Assembly: GCA_008508345.1 (NCBI GenBank)
Contig: QNGE01003261.1
Coordinates: forward strand, 18,751-82,750
Source of the DNA: Paragonimus westermani
Taxonomy: Eukaryota > Platyhelminthes > Trematoda > Plagiorchiida > Troglotrematidae
DNA: 64,000 nt
Direction: 5' to 3'
A program made the translations under genes and the position numbers. A model generated the notes under the pieces. The model was not told the origin of the DNA. It saw nothing but the letters and a program-made list of their open reading frames with translations, and did not search any database. Below are positions 13,701 to 28,700 of this stretch, one piece after another. Each line of letters starts with the position of its first letter. Positions within the stretch are counted from its first letter, which is position 1.

Positions 13701-16700
13701 CAGTTCTCTTGTTCAGTGTCCATTCCCACTAAAGACCAGTGATCCGGCTGACCATATAACGAGCGCATCATTTCGGGGAACACCAAGGGAGCAACGCCTA
13801 AATATATGAATGGGAGAAGTGCAGCTTTGCAACATGAAATCAAGATTGCGTTTTACGAGCATACAATAGAGGGGATCAGCGAAAAACATTCGCCACAAGA
13901 AAATTTACCCAAAGTACTTGAACGATACCAATGATTTGTCACCAATTTGCGCATGTGTACGGAGGAAATTCCAGGCAATATCACGTCAAACAGAAGTATG
14001 GCGCTACCAGTTCGACATAACAACGTATACCGTTTAAATAATTGAAAATCCCCGTAGAAATCATGTAAAACAATTTTGGTTTCAGCGAACACAACTGTTT
14101 TTGATAAATTCTCATCCTAGGCTGGTACAATTATGCATCAAATCAAATAACAATAACGGAAGTCATTGATAGGAAAATGGTACGTGGGTAGGGCGATTGG
14201 ATGTAACACAAACACGACCCAGTTGTGGTTATGCCCACAAGGTTTTAGGAAGTCAGTGTTAATTGGGGTGAGATGGGGGAGCGGGATCAAATTACCTCGT
14301 GAGCTGAATGTACGTGTTTGGCCACGGTAATCCCAAGGTGTGAACGAACTGTTTTTGAACACAAATCTGGTTGACGTAATCGGATTGGGACCACCTCGGT
14401 TATAGATAGGATGGGCCATTTGATCTTCCGTGTCGGTCACAGTCAACTAGGTGGGCCAGAATGGATGATGGTTGGGAACAGTGGTGGTGTTGTTCGTAGC
14501 TCGGGTTGATGGTTTTGGTATTGATATGTTCGCCGAGCTTCGCATTTGGGTTGCAAACGTTTCATCACCAAGCGAAGTGACATCATCAGTGCGTGAGTGT
14601 TTCAGCGTATAATTTTGATGATGTCACCTCGCTTGATGATGAAACGTCTGCAACCCAAATGCCAAGTTCGGCCAACATATCAATACCAGAATGGATGAGT
14701 TGATGTTCTATGTTATTCGGGAGCGAAGCCACGCAGGGCAGTGTTCACGAATTCTTTCCGATAAACGCCTAGTGGTGCGACCAATAAATGCTGAACCACA
14801 GGAACAGTCAAATGAATAGATCAAAAATGAGGCTTCACTGTTAAGTATATTATCTTTCGGATTGAGTGGCACCGTCCGTTTCGAGTGGAACGTTACGACA
14901 ACACTTGCAGCATAGTAGGTACCGCCAATCGCATCAGTTAGTTGGCGCGTTATCAGCTCGGCTGCTGCGTCACCGTTGAAAGGCGAAGTTATATAGATCT
15001 TTTTTCCTTTCAACTGTGTTAATTGGGGCTTGCACTGGTCTCTCTTGCATGTTTCTGATGATGAATTTCTCAGGACAGGCATTGCTAGAAAGGATATCCT
15101 GTATCGTGCTTAGCTCACATTCTATCGTATCTTCCGTACATATTCTTTTCGCCCTATTTGTCAAGCAGCGTACAAGGCCTCGTTTCAGACTAATCGGCAC
15201 ATAGCTGTGGAAGTGTATATATTGCCCACTCCAAGTTTTCTTTCCATATACACTTCGCTGATCTGCGCGTTAGTTTAACGTCCAAAAATGGCATACAGTT
15301 ATCAGTTTCTTGTTCGAAAATGGACACGATGTTCTTATGCGCCTTGTTGAAAACGGTCAAAAGCTTTGTAAATCTTCCGTTGTGTCCACTACGCAAAAGA
15401 CATCGTCTACATATCGTCGATAGTAACTGGTTGTTCTAACAGTCTCGTCCAGCTGGTTGTGCTCCAGCATGCTTATAAAAATGTCTGCAAGTAACGGGCC
15501 TAAGGGTGAACCCATAGCCACACCATCAATCTGGCGATAAATCGCACCATTGAGTTGAAACTGGATGTTGCTAGTGCAGAACACTAGTAACTCTTTCAGC
15601 TCAGTCGCAGGAAGACCGACGTTAATCCGTCGACTTTCGACATATCACATAAAGTTGTATTGTTTCGACCAGGGGACATTGGTGAATAGAGACAAAACAT
15701 CTAAAGATATCATTTTCTTGTCCGACACGTTGAGGTGACAGATAGAATCAACAAATACAAACGTCTCTCAAACTGCATTTATTAACCTCTCTCTTAACCG
15801 GCTCCAGGATCTCCACAACCCATTGTGCAACAGCATGATAGGGCGAATTACACATGTCAAGTATCGGTCTAAGCGGCACTTCGTCTTTATGTACTATTGG
15901 CAATCAGTACAGCCGCGGGATACAGGTTCCCATTGGACGGATGCACTCGAATACATGTGCACTAATGGCGTCAGCCTGTTTCAACCGTCGTGGAGTCCTC
16001 GAGAACCCATTTTTAGCTGCTACCGTCTTATCTTTCCCGGACTTCTCCTTCTGAAAGTTCGTCTTGTCAGACAAAACACTCATCATTTTTTGAATGTAGT
16101 CATCCCTATTCAACAGAACAATTCCAGCCCCCTTAGCTGGTCTTGATATAAAAATCGATTGATCGTTTTTCAAAGCCGTAAGCTCCTCTGAATGGGACTT
16201 TGTGAGTAATCCATAAGTTGAGGTTCTACGATCTAGGTATTTGTAGCCAGCAATAAAGAGAGTGGATTTGAAGCGTTCAGAATTCAGTTTGGAAGACGGA
16301 AGTAACTCCTGTAACTGATTGTTAAAGTTTTTAAACTGAACCTCAAGGTTGTCCACATTTACCACCGGGATAACAGAATTTTTGACCCAGTGACAAGATT
16401 TCAGTCAGCCTTTTACTCAATGTCAGAGAGCAAAAATTATTAACATACCGCTTCGGTTGTTCAGGGAATTGCATCCGCGGCTTCTTCGTTTAGTCAAAAC
16501 AGACAGAAGACATATCGCAAGATGTTACCATTTTGATTTATTCTCATCAGTCGCGATGTTTTCTCTTTGTTTTGACCAAATGGATAAAGGGAACTCAGTG
16601 TTTTAAAGATATGCTGTCTGGTCATAACACGGCTGAGCATCCTGAGCACGATTCACGGGCGGTTATGGTTGAGTGGACAGATGCGGCGATACAATTGAAC

Positions 16701-19700
16701 CAAGATGCAAAACCCTCGGAGTATCGATCAGCACCAAGCATCAGAGGTGGACTAATCATTCCGAACAAAACTAAGGATACACTAAGCAAACTAGTGATCA
16801 TAGGAGAGTGGCTGACGCTAGGTACCCATTACTGAACTGTCCAACGATAGAGGATCTAAATCACTTTTGAACATATCTTTATTCCTCAACGCTATTGAAA
16901 TTATACCAAAGGGTGAACAATAATACGAGTGAGAGCTATACATGCAATATAGAGTTCAATAAGTTCGACCATTCGAATCCTTACAGACGAAGACATTTAG
17001 GTAGCAAGAACGCGCATTGTGTATTATGACAAATCGTCTAGTACACCGAACACCGTACCGAAGTGTAGAATGCTGACTTAGTATGCGAGGTGGACAATGA
17101 ATGTTTTAGGTTAAGGGAATAAATAGAGTCACTTGCAGGTTTCCTTAATTTTTCGGACTAAACACACCACGAATCACACAATCTGATCGAAGGTATTAGA
17201 GAACATAGAGGCTATTGAGGTTCAATTTTGCCTGTTTTCTTGGCCGCCTCCGAATTAGCAGCAATTACTGAGGCGGAAAGGTGGGCGTTAAGAACAAGCT
17301 GCCTTATGAACATCCTATTACTCTCACTTGGAAATAAGTTGGCGGTTCGTATCACGTATAGAACATGCTTCTGAGTGTTACAACTGTAAAAAGATTAAAA
17401 TTTAAAATAGTGTGACGCAATGTGCATCTCAACGTCACCTACGTGATAGTCTTGTCAATAGAGTTGTTCGTGTCAAGCATACCAGTGGATGACAATAGGA
17501 AGAAGGCCTCGGGCCCACCAGGTCTAGAGGTGGGGACCGGCATCTGAACACGGAAAACGGCGTTATTTCTGGTTTATCACCGCGATACAACACAGGCTTT
17601 TGAGGCAAAGGCAATTATTTAGAATTCTCATGGGTCTGGCAGTATTCTTATCCTACACATAACCACGGTATTTTGCAGTACAAGTAATAACATCGTACAC
17701 TGGCCGTCAGGCAGGATGAAACGAATCGCCTTATCTGTTGCGTCCGTCGGAGTCAACAGGTGAAAATACGTTACTGCTGATCTTTCTCAAACGGTCCTTA
17801 ACTCTTAGTTCATCCCCCCACCCGGATCCTTTTTCCCAGCGAGTTTTTCACAGGTTCTAAAAACACACCGCTATCTTTACTAGATTCCGCTCGACACGTA
17901 TTAGCACTTATGGTCTAATATTCGGTTCTAACTGTTTGCGGCCTAAGTTTACAGTGCAAGTTAATATGGAGAACTTGGGCGTTCGCGTTCTAAAACAGAT
18001 GAGTCATCAAGCGCCTTCAATTAGCCGCTGGATTCATTGGAAAATGACGTCAGCTGCACCGAATGGGCCAGAAACTAAGATAACTGAAGAAGTGCCAAAT
18101 AAAAGACAAACGAACCATGCATTTGATATTAATTGCACAATTCAGGTGACTGTGTAACCGTTGTCATTAGACAGACTGAAGTGGACATGACACGCAACAC
18201 AACAGTTGCATTTATACATATGACTTCTGTGAGAAATAAGTTCCATACCGTCTGTTAAGCAGTCCATTAGTTTAGATATGTATTCCGGGATATTCGATAG
18301 AACCAAACCAACATCAGCCAGTAACGTGATGTATTTGAGCCTAGTGAATGTTCACACTGATGACTATATCTGATTTCCAGTTGAGCATCACTCACATTTG
18401 ATCGCAGTCTCCGCATTCGGATAGACTTTCCAGCCAGCCTCTTTCGAAAAGAAGCACTCTCAGTAGAGCACTATTGACGACCTCTATTGAGAGCGACACT
18501 CGAGTGTGGTGCTTCTCTCCGAAAGAGGCTGGTTGGAAAGTCTATCTGCATGCGACGCCTGCGATCAAATGTGAGTGACGTTCAACTTGAAATTAACCAA
18601 ACTCCTGGCTACTCATCAGTAATCCAGATCTAATTTGTTAACATCAGAATGTTATATGTGTAACAAAAAATACCACACAGTAGGAACAAATCGACAAGGA
18701 AGCAGTCTCATACCGATCAATCCTTCAACCACGCCACCCGGACAACCGACAGTGCCTAGGCCAGGTCCGTTGTTACCTCCGCTAGCAACCATGACAACTC
18801 CGTATGCGTTGACCAGCTCGTTCAAATGTTTACAAACCCGACTGAAATGAAATCAACGAGAGGTACGGTAAACAGTACTAAATTCCTATAATGACAAAGG
18901 GATTGGAAATGTCAGCAAGCAAACAAGTGAATGACCCAAAACAAGGCGTGATGGTAGCTGAAACCTGCAGTTGACTCTAGAAGAAGCAATTCCAGGCCAA
19001 CCAGCAGCCAGGTACATATACGGACGAGCGGACTACACAGTTGTGAGGTGCATCGGTTGGTGCAAACGAACACAACGAACAACACTGTGCAACCAATCAG
19101 AGCACGAGAAACGGTCAGGAAATCGAGCACCATTACTGAGGTGGAAATCAACAAAATCAGCGGAGGACGAACGGTACGTTGCCAAATCAAAATAAATAAG
19201 CAAATGACTTGCAAAAAAGAGTATATCGGACAATCAACAGCTCAAAGTGTTGTTTAAGAACACATCCACGGTTTTCGACAGAACACACTTTAATCTTAGT
19301 CCAGTTTGTCCTTTGATTTCCAGGAAGAGTCACACAATAACGGGTCGCTGCTTCAATCCGATAAGCTAATTGGAGAGCACGGCTGGTCATCGAATGTCAT
19401 CACAATCCTTAATGTCGTGCGACTCAACCCAATCCTGTCTCAAGTGCTTCTGAGCAATGAGATCCAATGAGCAGCAGAGTAAATGAGTACATGTGGCAAG
19501 GTCATGATAAGACAGCGTAGTGTACTGTTTACAGCTTACTCGCTACCAGGCTGACAGCAGTGATACACAGGAGAAAATCAATCAATTGAAACCTGCCGGT
19601 CTAAGCTGGGAAATTTTTGATACTTTTCGGTTCCGAATTTGTCTTGACAACTTTTAAATTTCCAGGCTGTACATTCGCAGTACCTTAAGGTGTACAAGAT

Positions 19701-22700
19701 ATCTTGAGAGTGACCATAGTATAATTGGTTGGTGAGAGTCATCAAAATGCGTTACACCTGGGGTCAGTAGCAAGCCAAAAGCAAATATAGTCTCCATCTC
19801 TGTGACTTATTCCTCGAGGACCTTTAGAAGTGAACATGAACTTTGCTCATTAAAGAAAGTACTCGGAAGATCAGTGTAATTAAGCTGAACAAACAGTGTA
19901 AGTCAGCAACCCTGATCGAATCGCCCATCTGAGGAACGACTTACCCCATGTTTGGCCACACACAGTTTTCTCCAAAACTGTAATTGACCACGTCACATTT
20001 GAGGTCTACTGTCCAACGAATCTGGAAGTAAAAGTCGGGCTTTGAGAATATATTCACGTCAGCATCTGCCTGTCAACATATGGACTATACTACCAGACAA
20101 GCAAGATGAACAGTGTGGATTAGTGGACGCGAGTACAATACAAACTAGGAACGGAGGGCGACTGTTTCACAAGTCTATTGGGTAGTGTGAACTGTGTGCT
20201 AATCATGACGGATATGCAGTGAGTCCGGAAGCCGACCGGTTCTCTACCACATATCCACAATGCAGTGACAGGAATAATAGAACATTAGTAGAACACAGTT
20301 TCATGCACATGGTGATCATCGTGCGAATTTCGATGTGATCTAAGGTCGTGTGCTAAAATACATCTGAATAAGAAAGTTATTTACTGTGGAAGAAAAACAG
20401 TGCAAACGTGAAGGAGCGCTACAAACGGGGTTCCTGTAAAACAGCCGGTTTCAACTCTACAACGTCTCACGCAAAATATCGGACTGCTAGCGACCGTAGT
20501 CGCTTGTTTCCAGTTTCCCGAGCACTGTGGACTACTGTTCTGTCATGCTACTCAACAGCGTCGTTCAGCTATACCTGCACCAAAGCTATGTGAGATATAT
20601 GAAGACCTGTCCATGACCACATTTGATACACAAAATGCGTCAAAAACTAGGAACAATATGATAAGAACACATAATTAACACGTAACAATATGACACAATA
20701 GCATATATATATAACATATGATACCATATATAACATAATTAACCAAGGTTCATGATCTGGTGGTGGTCTCTGTGTGACTGAGCTGTAAGGAATGAAAGAA
20801 CAAGTGCTGAAGTGGGGCAGTAGAGATTGTCTTGAAGATGCTGTGCCGCATTCACGTAATACTGAAGATAAGAAAATTCAGCTGTGTGTTAAAACAAAAA
20901 TTAGACTCTCGCACAAGTAGTAGCGAAAGGACTGCGTTAAGCAGTACTAGTGCATGGTGAGAGTATGGGCATCTATATCAGTGAGCCAGTGTTCGAAATG
21001 ACTTAGGATTTCATTGGTATCCAACATTACGATGTGAGAAGCGCGCTCGGGTATACGACAGGTCCATGGATGATCAACAAGAATGTAATAAACCAATCAA
21101 ACGTCCATCCAATCAGGTGTAACGATTCAGAGTTAAAAGTCGGTCGGATCTATCAAGTAAAGCGTAGATTAGCTCGAGGGTTGAATGGTTAACAAGCAAA
21201 AACGATTATCATTATAATTCAGTTGAGACTGGACTGTTTGACTAAAAGTTGTAGTAGGCATCTCGTTTCTGTGTGTGTAAGTTACGATAAAGACTTCCGT
21301 TTTTCCTTTTTCAATGAAAACCAGTCTTTTCATTTTTCCACGATTGTTCGTTCACCGGTTGACCTTATATTGATCACATATGCCTGCTCGCCTTTGCCTT
21401 TCTGTAACCTGCTCGTTTTCTGTTCTGTTCTATCAGAGGAAGTGGGATGTTTACTGGCATGTACGTCCGCTGCCTTAAGATATGGTGTTCTACTTGAATG
21501 TCTTGTTTTCGGCACAGAAATCACCGTATCCGGGAACATTTCACGACCTTACTTGTTCTAGTACCTGTACCATACTGGGCCGAATGTGGTGATTAGCTTC
21601 TGATCACGTTTGGGCCCAACGGAATCTAAGACTTATAAATTAAGTGGATGCACTACCGGTCCTACTTACGGACAAAAGATGGGTAAGGAGGACAGCGACG
21701 TTGGGATGCACTGAATCTTCACAAGAGGTTTTCAGTAAGGGGAGCCCAACCCGCCTTCGATTGTGCCTACGGTATGTGAATGAACGTCTGCAGTGATCGG
21801 GACAAACTTTTGTGTGGTTCAGGAAATCCGTGAACCACATGCCACATGCTTAGGTTAATTGATGGTGTACAATAGGAATACGCCTATTTCTCAGAAAAAC
21901 ACAGAACAAGATTGTCATGGAGCATCCAGTCGAGGGAATTCAACCAACAATCCGTATCACTTAAAATTACAAAATCAAAAACTCAAAAACAAAGAAGGTA
22001 CTATTACCTTCAAGGAGGCTTAACAGGAAGTTAATTTTCATTCTTGCCCTGCCCCCTTCCTCACGGGCTAGGCCGTCAAATTTGGCAGTGGAAACATTTT
22101 CCCTACCATTTCGGACTTCCTATAGGTACCCACTCTTCAGCATACTGTTAGATCATATTAAATTTTGTTACTTGTTTTCATCATCACCATCATCGCCATC
22201 ATCATCATCATTATCCTGATTGTGAGAACATCACGCCAGAATACTCGTGATTATCTCAAATCATTCTGCGTTTCCGCTTTTTCGCAATTCTCATCCACTC
22301 TAAGGACATAGAGAATAAACGAAATCGAATTTGTCGGAAATCGGAGGGAGATATTAGAAAAAGCTGCACAGAATGAAGGGTTGGCTCCAAACGTAAAATA
22401 CAGTGATAATGTATTTACATATGCTTATAGGTAGAAAGAGCCGTTCCGTACTTAGTAACATGCTTGCGGTGAACAGCAGTATCCAACCTCGTGAATATGC
22501 CAACTTTGGTACTGCAGGAATCCTTGCTGCATAGAGACATCGAAGATGGCGTTGTCCAAATTGGAAATTTCAGTTGTTACTGTGTACATCGCCCCGTGTA
22601 TTATGGAAGGCGCAGTGGCAGCGTCACTACCTACGTTAATGACTCATGATGTTGCTCCATGCGAATTCTGTTTACATAATGGAGTGATAATACAAACTGC

Positions 22701-25700
22701 GCAAGTCGAGATTATCAAGTGATTTCTGTTCAAAGGCGGCATGTAACATCTACTTATCTCCCGGATGTCCTACCACTGAGTTTGGCAACTGCGTTGACAA
22801 TTACTCAATAGCTCCTTGAAATATCCGTGACTCGTCATGTATTGTGTGTGATTTGATAACGCTTGTGTTTGCATCATCGGCTTGTTCAGCAAGGTGAAAT
22901 TTTCCACAAGTTTGGAAGCACATCTCGATTTAGCTTTCCTTAATGATAAGTAATTACTCTGCACTCCAGAGACACTCCACTTGATTACTCTGACCACCAT
23001 CTCGTGAAGCTCGCTCCTATGGTCAACAGCGAAATACAACACAGGATTCTCACTTGTAGCGGAGGTCACGAAATCAGACGCTTACAGTCTCTGTCCGAAA
23101 ACTATAGTAGGCTGAAAGAATCGATATCTTCATTCGATTTGAGCTTGTTTGTTCACGATGACTCGTCTAATTATCGTATTCAGTTGACTAGCTACCTGAA
23201 ATTTCGCTTAAAAATCTGCTACCCTTGGGAAACAATCCTCATTCATTTGGACATATTTTGTTCGTCGTGTCTCATATTCGTGAGGAAAAAAGAAAGTATA
23301 TAAATCAGAAAGTTATTTGCCAGCGAAATGCGTTTCAAAGTTTACCAGATGTGAGCCAAATCGTTTGAATTCGAAATATATCAACACATACCTAAGAGAT
23401 AAAACCTGCAGCGAGATCAAGCAAATCATGAAAGAGACAAAAGGATTGAACTCATCTGTCAAGAAACTAGTCAACGTCGATAAGCTCCATCACTATTTTA
23501 ACAGGTTAATGCATAATCCCTTCTCAGTGCACGCGGAGCTTTATTGTTCCACTGATTCCTTTACTTCAATTGATAGTTCAGCTGTTTTCAAAGAACATCC
23601 GGTTGGAGTCTAGCAAAGTAACAGGACCTGACAGCTTCTCGCTAATCGTCCTGTAAGGATATGCTCAATTTTTATGCCGAAGAACTCTAGGCCAATTATT
23701 CAATTGGTGTTTCATGCGAGGCAAAACTACTGTCCGTTGGAGGATGACACGCATTACATCAATTCCTAAAAAAGGAACGGTCAAATTTCGTCAAATTCTA
23801 AACACATCTGCGGCATAAAAGTTATCGAGAGACCAGGTCTGGCTCAAACCGAGCAAGGATTCCAGTCAGTTCGCCTGTCATCCTTCAAGTTCAACTCTTG
23901 ATACTCTCGTTCGTCTAGTTCATTGCATTCTGTCACTGGCCGACGGAAGATCAAGAGCCATCTACACATGTTTCTCAGACTGGAGCAGTGCGTTCGGAAC
24001 AGCTGATCACGAGAAACTGCCTCAAATTCTCAGAGCTGGCATTCAAACACTAACTGTCGAGTGGTAACGTGATTCCTTTACATCGGTGGTCAAGCCTCAT
24101 CGTTATGTATCGCAGGTTCCGCTGTTCTACAGAGTGGAATCCTCTCCATTTCTTATTTTCATTTTATATTCAATCCATGCCAGTTGACGACTACACATTC
24201 ACAACAAAGTATGCGGACTAGGTGGTGTTGGGCATCGAGCGCCCAACTAGATTTCTTCTCTAGCCCGAACTGAGGAGTCTCGCAATTTGTATCTAAACAC
24301 AAACGTGTTGACATTCTGTTTGCGTTTAAGAGAGAGAACCGATATGAGGAACTTTCGGCTGCAAGTCTAAACTGTTAAATAATAAGTGTTTACTCCGACT
24401 CCTGTAAAATATAGGTGGACTGCTTTGAATAACAAGACGGCATGGTCACTACATGTTATTAAGGTTATTATCAAAGTCTGAAAACTCTGGTTTTAGGTAA
24501 GGTGCTCACACTCTCTCCACTCCACATCGCCTGGTTAGTTGGTTTACCAGCCTGCATGCTCATCCATCATATGTATTGTTCACCAGCTGTTTTCCCTGGT
24601 TTGTTGATAAAGGCCTGTATATTTTGCCGAGTCCCAAAAACAGCTCGCATGTTGTAGTAGCTTTCTCGTAAACCACTCATCATTTCACCACGTGGGAAAA
24701 ACTTTCAGAAAAATCGTATCCGATACAACCTATCCCACTTTACATTTCTCACTAGACCCCGACACAAACATTTGGTTATACGTATTCAGTCTAACTATTC
24801 GTTCGTTGTCATTGGCTCGACTTCTACTTGAGTTTCCTATTCTTGAATTAACAACACAACTGAATCAACAGCTTTTCACAATTAATACCGACTGCGGTCG
24901 CTCCCTGACACTTCCACAAGCTTCATGGCTAGTGGTAATAGTTTGTCAATCGAGCACAGTTAATTGTCCTCCATTTGCTAAAGGTTCCAGTATACAATCT
25001 TAAAAAATTCACACTTCAGGGGGCATAGAGCGTAACAGTGATTTAATGTGAAGTTATCATAAAACGCTACCGCTAATTGTGTTGTCACTTCCCACGCACT
25101 TCACACAATGAACCTGATTCTATCGGTTTAGTACAGGCGGTGTAGGCGATATTCAGGTTGTTATGTTCGCTTCTGAAGGCGAATTAGCATCAAGAATTTC
25201 TACTCTATTTATTCACACTATATACCTCGATATTGCCTCTTTTTACGAACAACAGTCTCAGCAACCCGCCCTTACCGCTATCGTGTGAGTGTCTATCGTT
25301 GGAGAGAACATCGCAATTCTGTCTGTGGGTTTATTATCATCAACTCACTAGTACACAGCCTGCCATTTCTTCCTGGCCGCCTGGCTTTCTAATGACCAAC
25401 GCGCAGAATACGTACCAAGTGCAACTGTAGGTTTTCATGATTTTCCTCTAATATGAACACAACGTGACAGGCACAGCCGTTATATACATAGTTTCAATTT
25501 ACGGCAATAAACATCTTAAATTCAAAAAATCACAGTTTTATTTTGAAGACAATCAAAACTTATCTGTTTATAAACGCTCAATTGTTCAGTTGTTCAAAAG
25601 AAAAAGGTAACAGCTTACTCTACTCATCTTTTTGTCCACATAAATCAGACGTATCAGATGTCCGATCGATTCTCGAACATCAGTATTCACTCTTGATGTA

Positions 25701-28700
25701 ATCAAAGTCCAAAATCAAACATTCTATTTGGCCTACGGTGGTGACAGCCTTCATACCCGATCCCCACTTGGATCGGCATTCCAAGAAAACAATTAGGTTG
25801 GAGGACTAATGATTGTGGGAGATAGACCGAAGGCAAGCAAAGTACGGCACGAATAGGTGCAAGGGTGCGGCTCACATGTGAACCGAGCTCACGTATTTTT
25901 CATGCGAATCACTGAGTGTGTACACCACTTACGTGCAATGGTAATTACATTCGAGTCACGATTATCACGCCATCTGTGTTTCTGTAGGATGTCTATGAAC
26001 GACAATCGGCTCGTTCATTAGTGATGTTGAAGGTGCATTTTGAAAAATCCCCTACCATTTGTCAGTAGTCGAGATTCAGCCTAGTAAATGTTTACAGATT
26101 TCTGTGACTTCAACATGACTACAAGTCCTAATCGTAAGGTCAACAATCGGAATCAACAGCACAGTTACCGAACTTCTATTTGAGGCGACTGGATAAGTTG
26201 AAGATTACTCATAAAAGGAGGTGGTCGAGCGTTTGCATATAATAATGTGAGGTCAATGGCGCGGTGATCAGCATGGTTCCTCCATTAAAGCCTAGCCGGA
26301 ATTCAAATCTCGGTAGTGCCAAGGAAATGCACTATCGATAAACTCTGACAAGGGCGAAAATTGAGTATACTCACTACTTCCGACAAGAATTACGTGAAAA
26401 CGCACGGAAATGCAGAATCTGCGTTCAACTGCGAGTGATGTCGAAATTTGATTGATCAAGAGTCAGTATCCATTAAAAGCGCATAAATGGAAACTGACTG
26501 ACACGAAACATCCTGAAATAATCGCCAATCAACTCGGTGACAGTGAGTTAACTATGAATGTAATAGCTCCTCAATACGACACCCGCAATTAAACTGTGGT
26601 TGCCAAGGAGGGAATTCTACACGAGATAACACTCATAAAATTAGAGCCAATTCTGAAAGTGCAAGGGCGACAACGAAAATATAACTCTCAATTTCCTTTC
26701 CAAGACTCACATCCACCGTAGTTAACTAAGAAGGAATTTCATCACGATTTGAAAGAAACACACGTTATTATCAGGCATATTCTTGCAGAACCTTGAAAAC
26801 ACAACACTCAAAAGTTTGCCCCAAAAATACATGCCACTACATGATGTTTCCAACAAGTGAATCCAACGAGGGAAATGTGTTCCGTGGAATTAACAACAGA
26901 AAATAGGCCGTATTCCACACATCAATGATGAAAAGAAAATGCACACCACTGTTAACGAAATAACCATGGAACCAGCCGGCACTTTTGCAACATATTCACT
27001 GGTCCCGGTCTTGTGACAAGTTCATCTTCTCGTGCTTCTTGATTGTAGTGTTCTTGATTTGATCAACTTGTCTACTGGCTCGTAACTAGTGTGGCGAAAA
27101 GGCGTCTAATAAAGCACAATCTTTATTGCCCAACACGCTGGTAACCATGCCACACGTGCGCTCTCTCGTTTATGAGTCATAATTCCGGCCCACAACAACC
27201 CCGGTTTCTGCTCTCACGTCGTGTGCACTTCGGCCTGGTTTGTGTGTCCGACGCCTCCTGTTACGGCGTTTTACGTCTGCCATTCCTCGTCCGTTGGGCC
27301 GATCTCGTTGGGCGATGGCTCATCCGGTCGCTCGTGCTGCCCGCAATCCATTCACTATGGCACGACCACGTCGAGATATTCCTCCGGATGTTAGAATAAT
27401 CGTGCCCCTGATCTGGTTATTCATCCTATCTTGACTGCCATGCCTCGTCCATTGGTCCAATCCAGTTGAGCGATGGCTCATCCGGTTTCCCATGCTATCC
27501 CCGACCCGCTCGATATGGGCTTTTGGACGTACCTTGCTAAACCGTCGCTGTATTTCGCTGAGAGTTGGAGCACCCGCACCTCCGGCTTGACAATCCACCA
27601 CACTTTCCTCGTGCTTCGGTTATCCACTGAGAGTAGCTGTTTACTAATAACAGAAACCGCACCTTATGGAGTTAAATCAGGAACCGATTCGTCAGTAAGT
27701 ATCTTTTGAATAGCTCAGCCGAAATATGTGATGCACGCCATTCTCCATGTTTCAGAAGTCATCTGTTCTAAAATCGAACAGCTAGCTGTCACTGTGTGGC
27801 AACACTCCGTTGTGCAGCCCACAAAGTGAAGTACTTTTCTCGGCAAGTTATTTTTCGCTGAGGTACACGGATTGAAGCTGCGTGCTTCTACCGGGAACAT
27901 TATGAAGACAGCTCGGCCGCAGTCGAAACGGAACTGATGTGCAGTGTTGCGACCAACCTAACGGAAGAACACGAGTCGAATGCAGGACGACACAATGTCG
28001 ATAGAGTCAACTCATCTATTTCAGAGGAAGGCGGATAATATATGTGACGGTGTGTGGACTGTATTCGTCTGCTCACCCTGTCAGTCCGTGTCACCCACGT
28101 AATCCACCCCGGTTCCCACTGCTTACTCTGCCATGTGACTTGAAGCCTACCTGCATGGCCATAGGTGCAACAAGTAGGTTCATTACCTAACGATAAATGA
28201 CTAATTTGTTCCATATACGACAGACTGCATACATGTTAAGCATCCGTATCAATCATAGGTATATGCCTGTCGATAATGAACTCATAATCAAGCCTAGTAA
28301 AACTGTCTGGGTAACCGGTTTATTTAAAGTGTGGTTCCAACGTGTAACGTTTAACAAATTAGCGAATTTCTAAGGTATGATAAAGGCAGCTTCCAAAACG
28401 GGTTGTACTGAAACCTCTGAGCAATGTGACAGAGTAAAGGGTGTTCTAACGGGAGTTGTAGGCAGCAGGTCGAAATGGTATGGTGTACAGTCAATTTCCC
28501 CAAGAGTTACTGACTAAACCCCATTCACACCATCGAGCAAGACCAAAATAGATCGCGCGGTAAGATTGCGAATAGTTGTTTCACTAGAGAAATGGGTAGA
28601 AATGGCCAGTTATCTATGTGTCTATCTCGATGCTGTCACTAAATCTTCACACGCACAAGACACCATTCGTTCTTCCCTCTGGTGGATATTCTCTATGATC

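Larger units (their letters stand above)
13798..18713 (-). other. TPP2: TPP2 intron 8
   Basis: An intron of 4,916 bases holding a Penelope-like element in the same orientation as the gene (about 14.5-16.4 kb) and a foldback repeat (18378-18624). Position 16500-18370 shows nothing recognisable. Confidence 0.8.

Noticed and set aside
26725..26750. Possible TPP2 VNY motif on the minus strand
   Set aside because: The true VNYSFGE block was found at 20021-19945 with matching length and phases; this one lacks both.
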